DNA of 64,000 bases, taken from the NCBI GenBank assembly GCA_963921425.1, contig OY992833.1, forward strand, positions 12,069,738 to 12,133,737, written 5' to 3'. The notes below the pieces were generated by a model. The model did no database searches. It worked only from the letters and a program-made list of their open reading frames with translations, and was not told the DNA's origin. The DNA comes from Dryas octopetala. Taxonomy: Eukaryota; Streptophyta; Magnoliopsida; Rosales; Rosaceae. The position numbers and the translations under genes were made by a program. Of this stretch, positions 1-16,426 are shown piece by piece. Every line of letters begins with the position of its first letter. The stretch's first letter is position 1.

Positions 1-3417
<3,417 letters not shown>

Positions 3418-3983
3418 CGTGGGTTGAAGATAACATTGTCATGAAAACCTGCATGGTGGTTGTACCATGTTTTTTCAGGCTACAGACAGGAATAAGTTTA
3501 TTTTTGAGTTTTCTGCTTTTATCTTTGTTTTCTAATCTTGAATTCTTGAACTATATATAACTATTATGCTCTTCGTCTGTGACATGTTGATTCGGAAAGA
3601 CACTAATGTTCCATTATTTGGATTTCAAATCTATATATTTCGTTTACCAAAAAGATCTATATATTTCAAATTAAATGATAATTAATCAATTACTCATGAA
3701 TTATGGATGCATATAAATGTACTTGAGCCTTATTAAAGTTTTCAAAGTTTGAACTTCATGAGTAAATTGATTTTCATCGGTCATGTGAAATTTAAGGATC
3801 GCCCAAAGGTAGATAAGTTATTCATATGATTAGTGAATATAAAGGGGGTAATTTGTATATATCATATTTTTATTGGTTTTGGATATCCAAAGATAACAAA
3901 GCCCTCAATAGGATTGTACAATTACTAATAATGTGATAAAAAAAAAAAAAAACATCAATAATTGCTTATTGGTATTATCATAC

Positions 3984-4019
<36 letters not shown>

Positions 4020-4388
4020 AAAGGAGAACTATGATAGCACATTTATTGTGTTTTCGGCTTATGTATATGTAATTCGAATTTATGTTTCTACGTGTTGTTA
4101 ACTCAAAGCATTGATACGGTGGGGATTTATGATTATATTGCAATGACAATTTCTATTTCGTTTCATTCACATGTTTGATCTATTCTAATGTTTGACTTAA
4201 TTCTCACATTTATGCAAACAAGTCCAGTTTCATCAAAGTGTTTTGGATAATATTTTGATTTGACACTTCAAATTGAGAAACTTACTGCTATTATAGTTAA
4301 AAGCAGTATGATGGAAAGACTTTCCATAAAGTCCAGGAAAGATTAAATAGATTAAGCATTATGTTTATGTCAATGACTCAAAAAAACA
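3418..4388. other. AT-rich intergenic DNA with a (TA)n microsatellite
   Basis: Follows the aminopeptidase stop codon, so the first few hundred bases probably include its 3' UTR. A (TA)n run lies at 3986-4018 after a poly-A tract near 3940. No gene or complete element seen. The right edge is set by the start of the large duplicated block. Confidence 0.5.
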
Positions 4389-7300
4389 ATATAAATTAAG
4401 ACCACGCTCCCTTAAACTGAAAGTGCTAGAGGATTCTTAAGAAATTTTGTTAATTGTTTCAAGATTGCTGGCATGTACCTTACATGGACATTAATGGATA
4501 AGCTCGCGATCATGAAATTTGATGGCATGCGAAGCATAAATGAGTATATTCTTGAAACAACTAATTAAGCAACAAAAATTAAGATCTTAAGGATGAATGT
4601 GAATGAGTTCTTGGCAAATTAATTTTTACTGTTTGCCTCGAGTATGGGCCATTTCAAATTCACTATAACACTATTAAGGACAAGTGGAATGTGAATAGGA
4701 CTTGACCAATATGTTTGACTGAGAAGAGGTAAGGCTTAAGCAATAAGGACATAGTTTTGTTCATTTCGTAAGTCAAGAAGCTGAAAAGAGATTTGGGTAA
4801 AAGCCTGTAAAGGCATAAAGTGAGGACTACCCAAAATTAATAAACCTGCTAATGTGCTCAGGCTCATTAGAAAGAACTGGAAAATGATAAATAATATTTC
4901 TTTAAAAGTTGGAGCATTTTAAGAAAGATTGCTTGGTTCGGAAAAACAAGGTACATGTTTTTGAGTTTATCAATTAGTCACTATGTAGATCAGAGATTCT
5001 AAATTTATACCGTGTATGTGTTTATTTTCATTCTCTTTGATGGCCTATATAAGACGTTTGACTATTGATTATTGATATTTATAAGTCAATTGGCTATTGT
5101 GTTTATCATTAATATATATCTTACATTCCATGCCTTTGACTACTCATTATTGATTTATATAAATCGTTTGGCTGCTACTCTTATTGATATAATTATAATA
5201 TAGGCTATTATTGATCGATTTAATGTGCGTCCATGTTTGAATTTATGTGGATGAATATTCTATAAGTTTCCTTTTGAAATTCATGTGCTTATATATTGTT
5301 GACTTTCATGTATATTAATTAATAATTTAACATACATATCTAACAGTTTTGATATATGAATTTTATATCAGTTTTGATTTGGATGCTATTACAGTCATCA
5401 ATTTTTTTTGCCATAATTATATACTGTACAAAGTTACTTGTATACATGAAATGATGATAAACTGAATGTATATAATTATTGACTAGGCAAGTCAATTGGC
5501 TTGTACTGTTGACTATTGTTTATATACATATATTGTTTGAGGATCGTATTTCTTTAGTCAAGAAGCTGTTTTAACTTTAAATATTGATACTAGTACTCAT
5601 GTATGTATGGCTTGGTGTTCACCACAGTGCCCCAATTTGTAGTTATAGATATTGGATCATTATATTATATGTTTGTATTCACATCACGCATAAGTTGGCT
5701 ACCCACAGGTCTAAATATGATATTGAATCATGAATTTGTTGATATTTATTAAACAATAAAATGGTGGCGTATTCTTTAACTTAGAAAATATAGGACATCC
5801 ACAGATGTCATATTTTCTTTAATTGATTAAAATGTCACCCTAGCTAATAAGCATGTCTAAATTTCAACAAATTTATTTCCTTGAAAAATTATTATGTTGT
5901 GTATTATTAGGAATAACATTAATGTTAATACTTATTATATTGCAGTTTCTCTTCCCATCTCCCTTTATTTGCAAGTCTCATCCTTTCCTAAATTTGATGA
6001 GACTAATTTTAGACTGGAATGAGCAAGTACAATTTATTTTGGAGATTTTAGACCTTGATATGTCACTTCTCATTGATGAACCCGCTGCTCTTACTGAGTC
6101 AAGTAGCAAGGATGAGAAGTATATATATTCATCAGGCATGATCTAGGTCCAACAAACTCAGCCTGATGTTTTTACGAATGATGTTTGTTGCAAACATCAA
6201 GACATCCCTACAAGAAATCGACAAGGTATGTCTATTAAGGAAGTCAATGTATGGACTTAAAAAGGCTTCCCGACAATGGTATTTTAAGTTTCTTGATACC
6301 ATTACTTCTTATGAGTTTAAAGAAAACATCGTTGATCGGTGTATATACCTAAAGATCGTGGAAGTAAGTTTCTGCAAATAAAGTGTCAAGGTATTTACAA
6401 GGGACAAAAGACCAAATGCTCACGTTTAGGTAAAGTAACCACCTTGAGGTGATTGGTTACTCATATTATGGAAGGTGTGTAGATTGCTTAAAGAGCACTT
6501 TCGGCTAGCTATGTATTTCTTCTCACAGAAGGGGCCGTTTCATGGAAGAGTGCTAAGTAGAGCATCATTTCTTCATCTACCATGAAAGCTGAATTCGTAG
6601 CTTGTTTTGAAGCTACAAATTATGGGTTATGGTTGCGGAATTTTATTTCAGGACTTAGAGTTGTGGATTCTATCTCTAGGCCGTTGAAAATTTACTGTGA
6701 TAATGTTGCAGCAGTGTTCTTTTCAAAGAACGATAGGTATACTAATGCAACTAAACACATTAAAGTGAAATACCTATCAATTAAGGAAGAAGTTCATAAA
6801 CGAGTGTCAATTGAACACATTAGTATGAGTGTTAATATAGCAGATCACTCATGAAAGGGCTGGCACCAAATACATTCATGAAGCATGCTGAAGGAATGGG
6901 TCTTGAGTGTAGCCATTAGAACAACTTAATTGTGGATTGCTAGTGTTTATTTATTTGACATGATATTTTCCTGACTTCAAAAATTTTCTGTCTTGCATTA
7001 ATGTACACATGCATGTGAATGAATGAACATGACAGAAATAGTCTTTCAAAGACATTATGGGACCATTAATGAATGACCCAACTTATAGGCGTAGCTAGAT
7101 AAGCCATTGTGTCGTAGTACTTGGAAGAAACCATACTTTTGAATAGTATGGAACCGTTGTGACTCACACTGTGGTTTGTTTAACTAAGGTAAACCATTAG
7201 AGTGATTGATTCAATTTTATTGTGCGTTTATGTTCCTTAAATCAGATCATAATAGTTATGATTATTATAAGGACCAAGTGGGAGACTGTTGGAATTAATT

Positions 7301-7700
7301 GTTTGCCCAACAAGTAAATACCCTATTAATTGTGGTCCATATAACAATCTCGATCTAATAAGGATTATAATTGATATAGTCATAATGATAAAAGGATTTG
7401 AGTTAGTTTCCTAGTTTATATCTACTATGATGGACAGTAGAGATTAAAAGGATTATAATGAGAAATTCGGTCCTCTATCTCTCTATAAATATGTATGATA
7501 AATCCATCTAAAACTCTACGCACGCATAATACACTTTTATGACTTTGGTTTATAGAGAAGAGAGAGAAACACTAATTCCAGTTCTCAGGCTTCGAGAACA
7601 ACTCATTGTCAATCGTTATTCCGCATTCAAGTATCGAGTTTCATGGATCAAGGTATGTATTTATTGTTAATTGAATTTTCGCCTTAAGTAACTGTGAGAA
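4389..7700 (+). mobile_element. Ty1-copia LTR retrotransposon fossil (copy A)
   Basis: Broken internal region plus 3' LTR. Recognisable parts in order: a gag-like stretch (about 4450-4960), a reverse-transcriptase piece (LLRKSMYGLKKASRQWY, around 6220-6290), an RNase H piece (about 6540-6930, with MKAEFVACFEA and the TNATKHIKVKY word), a purine tract and an LTR starting TGTTGGAATTAATT at about 7288. A TATA-like box lies near 7490 inside the LTR. The far LTR end is not clear. No 5' LTR is seen, and the element carries many breaks, so it is an old, 5'-truncated copy. Confidence 0.8.
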
Positions 7701-8583
7701 TCATGAAGTTCTAGGTCATGGATTTATGGACTGAATCTAATGATTTACTCAATATAAAGTTTACAAGTAGCTCCTACTTTTTGTCAAATAACTTGAGTTT
7801 TTACAAACTAGCTTGTCTTTTTCCTTAAAACTTGGCTCCACTTCTTTTAACCCTATATTTAAAATATTAAATCCAAACTATTGTATTAGGACAAGTAAGA
7901 CCATTTTATTAAAGGCTTATTACTCCCTACTACCACACAATTAAAAATTTTAACAAAAAAATATAGTTAATAACAATATTAAGATAAAGACAAAATGTGT
8001 GCGTTAAGCACTCCCGTCCATCATTAATGTAAATTATACTATCGAGCACTTGTATTTTGCAAATTGCTCAACAATGCATTTGCATTTTTGAGCTACATCT
8101 ACATTTTGAGTTGCATCTGGATTTACCGCTCTCTTTTTTTTCATTTTTTTAATCTTAATATTTGTGAAGTTAATTATTTTTTTTTTTTGTTAAAGATTTA
8201 AAATGAGTATTTTTCATTGAAAACAAATAACGTAGCTCCAATGTTCTAACTACAGACGTCGTTTCCAAGTGCGAAGTGTTGAGCGCTCAGCATTTTTGTC
8301 CTGAAACTTAATAATGCAACCTGTTGTCCTACTTCTAGGTAAGTAAATTAATAATTTTATCTTAAAAATTAAAGGATCCTATAAAGAAACTCAAAGAATA
8401 GTAAAGGTCTAAAAAAAAATTAAATAAAAAAAATCATATGAACGTTGCTATATAGATTCTTCCTCAACTAGCAAATGTAATGGAAGCCTCACTACCTAGC
8501 AATGATCATATATATATATCACTCCTTGTTCATATATCCATATAGATAAACAAAACTTTTGTCTTAATTGAACTTGAAACTAG
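7701..8583. other. Unit A intergenic DNA; site of lost kinase exon
   Basis: AT-rich sequence matching the 3' flank of the receptor kinase in unit B (about 12100-12900). At about 8491-8503, unit A passes directly from the kinase stop-codon context to intron-11 sequence. No gene remains here. Confidence 0.7.
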
Positions 8584-8800
8584 GAGAAATTCTCACATCC
8601 ACATGCTAGTCATGGGCAATCCTGTATAAACGAGCAATCCTACATGCCAATCCTATATAAATTACAAGCAATCTTATATGTCAACCCTGTATATAAGAGC
8701 AATCCTATATGACAATGTGGTGTACACATATAGGATTGACATATAAGATTGTTGACCATTGGATTGGCATATAAGATTGCTCGTTTATACAAAATTGGCA
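8584..8800. mobile_element. Truncated copy of the kinase-intron MITE
   Basis: Begins with the same terminal word (GAGAAATTCTCACATCC) as the intact copy at 13452. It is cut off at the duplication junction, so it lacks the last ~73 bp and the right terminal inverted repeat. Confidence 0.8.
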
Positions 8801-11800
8801 TATAAATTAAGACCACGCTCCCTTAAACTGAAAGTGCTAGAGGATTCTTAAGAAATTTTGTTAATTGTTTCAAGATTGCTGGCATGTACCTTACATGGAC
8901 ATTAATGGATAAGCTCGCGATCATGAAATTTGATGGCATGCGAAGCATGAATGAGTATATTCTTGAAACAACTAATTAAGCAACAAAAATTAAGATCTTA
9001 AGAATGAATGTGAATGAGTTCTTGGCAAATTAATTTTTACTGTTTGCCTTGAGTTTGGGCCATTTCAAATTCACTATAACACTATTAAGGACAAGTGGAA
9101 TGTGAAGAGGACTTGACCAATATGTTTGACTGAGAAGAGGTAAGGCTTAAGCAATAAGGACATAGTTTTGTTCATTTCGTAAGTCAAGAAGCTGAAAAGA
9201 GATTTGCGTAAAAGCCTGTAAAGGCATAAAGTGAGGACTACCCAAAATTAATAAACCTGCTAATGTGCTCAGGCTCATTAGAAAGAACTGGAAAATGATA
9301 AATAGTATTTCTTTAAAAGTTGGAGCATTTTAAGAAATATTGCTTGGTTCGGAAAACCAAGGTACATGTTTTTGAGTTTATCAATTAGTCAGTATGTAGA
9401 TCAGAGATTCTAAATTTATAGTGTGTATGTGTTTATTTTCATTCTCTTTGATGGCCTATATAAGACGTTTGACTATTGATTATTGATATTTATAAGTCAA
9501 TTGGCTATTGTGTTTATCATTAATATATATCTTACATTCCATGCCTTTGACTACTCATTATTGATTTATATAAATCGTTTGGCTGCTACTCTTATTGATA
9601 TAATTATAATATAGGCTATTATTGATCGATTTAATGTGCGTCCATGTTTGAATTTATGTGGATGAATATTCTATAAGTTTCCTTTTGGAATTCATGTGCT
9701 TATATATTGTTGACTTTCATGTATATTAATTAATAATTTAACATACATATCTAACAGTTTTGATATATGAATTTTATATCAGTTTTGATTTGGATGCTAT
9801 TACAATCATCAATTTTTTTTGCCATAATTATATACTGTACAAAGTTACTTGTATACATGAAATGATGATAAACTGAATGTATATAATTATTGACTAGGCA
9901 AGTCAATTGGCTTGTACTGTTGACTATTGTTTATATACATATATTGTTTGAGGATCGTATTTCTTCAGTCAAGAAGCTGTTTTAACTTTAAATATTGATA
10001 CTAGTACTCATGTATGTATGGCTTGGTGTTCACCACAGTGCCCCAATTTGTAGTTATAGATATTGGATCATTATATTATATGTTTGTATTCACATCACGC
10101 ATAAGTTGGCTACCCACAGGTCTAAATATGATATTGAATCATGAATTTGTTGATATTTATTAAACAATAAAATGGTGGCGTATTCTTTAACTTAGAAAAT
10201 ATAGGACATCCATAGATGTCATATTTTCTTTAATTGATTAAAATGTCACCCTAATAAGCATGTCTAAATTTCAACAAATTTATTTCCTTGAAAAATTATT
10301 ATGTTGTGTATTATTAGGAATAACATTAGTGTTAATACTTATTATATTGCAGTTTCTCTTCCCATCTCCCTTTATTTGCAAGTCTCATCCTTTCCTAAAT
10401 TTGATGAGACTAATTTTCAGAATGGAATGAGCAAGTACAATTTATTTTGGGGATTTTAGACCTTGATATGTCACTTCTCATTGATGAACCCGCTGCTCTT
10501 GCCGAGTGAAGTATATATATTCATCAGGCATGGTCTAGGTCCAACAGACTCAGCCTGATGTTTTTACGAATGATGTTTGTTGCAAACATCAAGACATCCC
10601 TACAGGAAATCGACAAGGTATGTCTATTAAGGAAGTCAATATATGGACTTAAAAAGGCTTCCCGACAATGGTATTTTAAGTTTCTTGATACCATTACTTC
10701 TTATGGGTTTAAAGAAAACACCGTTGATCGGTGTATATACCTAAAGATCAATGGAAGTAAGTTTCTGCAAATTAAGTGTTGAGGTATTTACAAGGGACAA
10801 AAGACCAAATGCTCACGTTTAAGTAAAGTAACCACCTTGAGGTGATTGGTTACTCATATTATGGAATGTGTGTAGATAGCTTAAAGAGCACTTTCGGCTA
10901 GCTATGTATTTCTTCTCACAGAAGGGGCCGTTTCATGGAAGAGTGCTAAGTAGAGCATCATTTCTTCGATCATCTACCATGAAAGCTGAATTCGTAGCTT
11001 GTTTTGAAGCTACAAATTATGGGTTATGGTTGCGGAATTTTATTTCAGGACTTAGAGTTGTGGATTCTATCTCTAGGCTGTTGAAAATTTACTGTGATAA
11101 TGTTGCAGCAGTGTTCTTTTCAAAGAACGATAGGTATACTAATGCAACTAAACACATTAAAGTGAAATACCTATCAATTAAGGAAGAAGTTCATAAACAA
11201 CGAGTGTCAATTGAACACATTAGTATGAGTGTTAATATAGCAGATCCACTCATGAAAGGGCTGGCACCAAAGACATTCATGAAGCATGATGAAGGAATGG
11301 GTCTTGAGTGTAGCCATTAGAACAACTTAATTGTGGATTGTTAGTGTTTATTTATTTGACATGATATTTTCCTGACTTCAAAAATTTTCTGTCTTGCATT
11401 AATGTATACATGCATGTGAATGAATGACTATAACAGAAATAGTCTTTCAAAGAGATTATGGGACCATTAATGAATGACCCAACTTATAGGCGTAGCTAGA
11501 TAAGCCATTGTGTCGTAGTACTTGGAAGAAACCATACTTTTGAATAGTATGGAACCGTCGTGACTCACACTGTGGTTTGTTTAACTAAGGTAAACCATTA
11601 GAGTGATTGATTCAATTTTATTGTGCGTTTATGTTCCTTAAATCAGATCATAATAGTTATGATTATTATAAGGACCAAGTGGGAGACTGTTGGAATTAAT
11701 TGTTTGCCCCACAAGTAAATACCCTATTAATTGTGGTCCATATAACAATCTCGATCTAATAAGGATTATAATTGATATAGTCATAATGATAAAAGGATTT

Positions 11801-12100
11801 GAGTTAGTTTCCTAGTCTATATCTACTATGATGGACGGTAGAGATTAAAAGGATTATAATGAGAAATTCGGTCCTCTATCTCTCTATAAATATGTATGAT
11901 AAATCCATCTAAAACTCTACGCACGCATAATACACTTTTATGACTTTGGTTTATAGAGAAGAGAGAGAAACACTAATTCCAGTTCTCAGGCTTCGAGAAC
12001 AACTCATTGTCAATCGTTATTCCGCATTCAAGTATCGAGTTTCATGAATCAAGGTATGTATTTATTGTTAATTGAATTTTCGTCTTAAGTAACTGTGAGA
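8801..12100 (+). mobile_element. Ty1-copia LTR retrotransposon fossil (copy B)
   Basis: The duplicate of copy A, with the same parts in the same order: gag-like stretch, reverse-transcriptase piece around 10630-10680, RNase H piece around 10950-11320, and 3' LTR from about 11688 with a TATA-like box near 11885. Broken, with many breaks. It was copied as passenger DNA with the segmental duplication rather than by its own transposition, because the surrounding host sequence is duplicated too. Confidence 0.8.
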
Positions 12101-13667
12101 ATCATGAAGTTCTAGGTCATTGATTTATGGATTGAGTCTAATGATTTACTCAATATAAAGTTTACAAGTAGCTCCTATTTTCTGTCAAATAACTTGAGTT
12201 TTTACAAACTAGCTTGTCTTTTTCGTTAAAACTTGGCTCCACTTCTTTTAACCCTATATTTAAAATATTAAATCCAAACTATTGTATTAGTACAAGTAAG
12301 ACCATTTTATTAAAGGCTTATTACTCCCTACTACCACACAATTAAAAATTTTAACAAAAAAATATAGTTAATAACATATTAAGATAAAGACAAAATGTGT
12401 GCGTTAAGCACACCCGTCCATCATTAATGTAAATTATACTATGGAGCACTTGTATTTTGCAAATTGCTCGACAATGCATTTGCATTTTTGAGCTACATCT
12501 ACATTTTGAGTTGCATCTGGATTTACCGCTCTCTTTTTTTTCATTTTTTTAATCTTAATATTTGTGAAGTTAATTATTTTTTTTTTGTTAAAGATTTAAA
12601 ATGAGTATTTTTCATTGAAAACAAATAACGTAGCTCCAATGTTCTAACTACAGATCGATGTCGTTTCCAAGTGCGAAGTGTTGAGCGCTCAGCATTTTTG
12701 TCCTGAAACTTAATAATGCAACCTGTTGTCCTACTTCTAGGTAAGTAAATTAATAATTTTATCTTAAAAATTAAAGGATCCTATAAAGAAACTCAAACAA
12801 TAGTAAAGGTCTAAAAAAAAAATTAAATAAAAAAAATCATATGAACGTTGCTATATAGATTCTTCCTCAACTAGCAAATGTAATGGAAACCTCACTACCT
12901 AGCAAATGGCCCTGTCATGGAATCAGCATTTGCAGAATCTGTATACATGGAATACACTTCAGGTGAGCTACTATATGGTGCAAATGTAACACGAATTTCC
13001 TCTGTCGATCCCGAAGTTCTTTCTCTATGCCTAGACGACTCCATTTCCAAACATTGTTTTAGCGCAGAGAGCACAAAACCCATTGTGGGTCTGTGTTGAG
13101 AGGTGGAAGTTGTACATGCCATTGCTACTTCTGAGGCTTTCCAAACAGAATTCACATCAAACTCTCCTTGCATTCTTTGATCAACAATCCCTGTTATATC
13201 ACCTTTTTGGAGCTCAGGATTCACCCACTGCACTATGTGGATTAGTTCATCACTTTTTATCACTGCAGGTTGTCCAGTAATTAACTCCAATAGAACCACC
13301 CCAAAACTGTAAACATCACTTTTTTCATTTAACTTTTGAGAGTTGTAGTACCTGGAGACAATAATTAAGCAATGATCATATATATATCACTCCTTGTTCA
13401 TATATCCATATAGATAAACAAAACTTTTGTCTTAATTGAACTTGAAACTAGGAGAAATTCTCACATCCACATGCTAGTCATGGGCAATCCTGTATAAACG
13501 AGCAATCCTACATGCCAATCCTATATAAATTACAAGCAATCTTATATGTCAACCCTGTATATAAGAGCAATCCTATATGACAATGTGGTGTACACATATA
13601 GGATTGACATATAAGATTGTTGACCATTGGATTGGCATATAAGATTGCTCGTTTATACAAAATTGGC
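8801..13667. repeat. Large tandem duplication, unit B
   Basis: Second copy of the block at 4389-8800. It is longer because it retains the final exon of the receptor kinase (12895-13351). It ends inside the MITE in that gene's intron 11; sequence beyond 13667 is unique. Allowing for the 467-bp exon segment, the two units differ in length by only about a dozen bases. Confidence 0.9.
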
Positions 13668-16393
13668 ATATAGGATTGCTCGTATAGGATTCCATACGGA
13701 CTGCATGTAGATGACCTGCATGTGGATGTGAGAATTACTCTTAAAACTAGTTTGCTTAATTTCTTAATTAGTTCCTTGTTACTTTATTTATCATATTCAA
13801 ACATAATCAAAATGCTAGCTAATAGAATGAGAAAAGCAAAACATACTCTGGGTCAAGATACCCTGCTGTGCCCATGACTGTGGTCACCACATTTGTTTCA
13901 TTGTCATTAGGAAAAACCTTAGAAAGGCCAAAATCTGCTATTTTAGCATCCAAGTTTTCACTTAAGAGAATGTTGGCAGTCTTCACATCTCTGTGTAAAA
14001 TAGGTGGCTTGCATCCATGATGCAAGTACTCCAGCCCTGTAAGCCAAATTTAACAATCTGTGTTAGTTCAGTTTGGCATTGGATTCAAAATTAAGAGGGT
14101 CGAAATGAAAATTAGAAATATGGATACTAGTCGGAGGAAACTGGAAAATCACATGCATAGCATTACTTTATTTTACTAAAACAACACAAATCACCAACCT
14201 TGTGCAGCATCTATTGCTATGCGAAGTCTCATTTCCCAACTTATTTGTGAGCTTCTATCTGCAACCATAAAATGTGACATTTAAATATTATGAAATGTTC
14301 ATGTTCACTTGATTTTGCTCATTCTGTCATTGCCATAAGCCCTAATCTAAAGGCCCTGTGATAATAAATTGGTATTCTATTGGAGGACAATACTGTGATA
14401 TAGGATTGATTGGTACCTGAGAGATAATCTTTTAAATTGCCATTAGCCATGTACTCGTATATAAGCGCCAAGTTGTCAGCATCATCACAGTATCCAATAA
14501 ATGAGGCTAAGTTTCTATGGTGGATTCTCATCAGAAGTTCAGCCTGCAGTGGACAAGGAACTCGTCAAATCTATAACCAATGAGTGTAGGCATTTGCCTT
14601 ACATTCTACTTTCACATGAGAAAAAAACCAAAATTCTGTATAGATATCCCTTCTCATAAGCAAGACCTTTATTCCACATTCAATGAATTTCAAGGAACTA
14701 CAACTGACAAACCTCTGTTTGGAACTCCCTAGGACCTTGAGATGATGATGCAGAAAGCATTTTGACTGCAACTTGGGTGCCATCTTTCATGTAGCCATGG
14801 TACACAATCCCATATCCACCCTTCCCAATCGCAGTTTGGAAGTTTTTGGTGATTTCTAAAACCTCATCATGAGTAAACTGGCACTTTTTTGATGATACAG
14901 GTATCCCTGGTTTGTTAAAGGTTTCTCCTTCTGTAGCTCAAGTACAAAAGAAGATATGAGTTCAGAATGTTAAGTAATTAATTAGCTTTTGGTGGTTTAA
15001 AATGAAAATTGCAGCAATTAGCCTTTTCTAGCTTGAGTCCACATTGCATATCCTAATGTGTAAAATAAACATCCCTAGACCAATTGATATTTCCTTTTAT
15101 GCAATCTGTTTGAGTCCCTCTTGTACAAAGTATTACTGTTGTAGCCTAGATCCTAACCTTGTTGTGCAGGTAACCATCAGTTTTGTGTGTGTTTTTGTGT
15201 AATACTTATATATTTCATTATCCAATTTTACCTTTGTCTCAAAATCAAGCTTTTGGTGCATTATTAAATATGTAAATGAGTGGGGGTTTCTTATTGATGT
15301 GTTCAGTTAAATTACAACATGGTAATGCTATATCTGGTAAAAATAATTAAGTAAAAAGTACCTGATTTTCTTTTTCTTCTTAGTTTCCATATAAGTATCA
15401 ACACTATGAGGAAAACTAGTGCTGATAATAATGATGCAACTATTGGCACAACAATTTTCTTCTTGTTTTTGCATGAATCTGATCCACAAAGATTTTGGCT
15501 GTCCACACTGAAATAAGAAAAAGACACAATTATATATTACACGGTACAGAAGATGAACCAGCTTTTCTGTTATTTCTTAAACTATCATGCATCTTTAAAA
15601 ATGAGATAAACAAGAAGAGAGTTTTCTGGGTTTGAGCTGGAAGGTGTACCTCAGTACAAGTAATCCAGCTTCTGATCTTTTCAAAAGAGCATTTGAAACA
15701 AAGCCTGACAAATGATTGCCTTTCAAGTTCCTGCATATCAATTGTTAATAATGTAAGTTTGCTGCAGCTATGAGCCTATGGGTCTTTCATCACACAATCA
15801 TTATACTTACAAAATCTTGAGATATTTTAATTCTTCCAGAAACTCAGGAACTGGTCCATTTAGGTTGTTGTTCGACAAATCCCTGGGATAAAGCACTTTA
15901 AGTTAGTAGGTGTTGCTGCTGCAGGTTACTAAAGTTGATAGCTTCCAGAGACTTTATAGAAGCATAAATGAAAAGCATAATGAATTACAAGGACTCCAAT
16001 AATGAAAGCTTGGCAATGGAAGCAGCTATTATCCCACCCAAATTGCTTGAGGTCAAGTTCCTAATCACAATAAAAGGAAACTCTGTTTAGAAATAGACTA
16101 CAGAAAAGAGAAAAAAAAAATTGCATTAATTCTAGTTACCCAGAAGGACTCACAGGGAAATAATCCGAGGCAGTGAAGCACTGTAGTTGCATTTTAGACC
16201 TTCCCAAGAGAAATTCTTAGGTGCACAAGGATCTCCGGCCCAGATTTTTTTAACTTGATATGTAGTTTTGACATTCATGATAGCATCAACTGCATTTATT
16301 GATAGAATAGGATCAGACATGAATACTGATGTGAAGCTAAGCATTTCTATTTGAGAAAATTAAATTTATGGATGTAAGTAAAACAAATATATT

Positions 16394-16426
<33 letters not shown>

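Larger units (their letters stand above)
4389..8800. repeat. Large tandem duplication, unit A
   Basis: This 4,412-bp block matches 8801-13667 almost base for base, about 98-99% by eye. It begins inside the copia-derived region. It runs through the 3' LTR and the intergenic DNA downstream of the receptor kinase, and ends inside a truncated MITE copy. Relative to unit B it lacks 467 bp holding the last exon of the receptor kinase; only the stop-codon context (CTCACTACCTAGCAA near 8490) remains. The junction to unit B at about 8796-8803 joins MITE sequence to copia sequence across a shared ATATA. Confidence 0.9.

Noticed and set aside
4389-12100. Two independent copia insertions
   Set aside because: Host sequence on both sides of the element is duplicated with it and the copies are equally similar throughout; one insertion copied with its surroundings.
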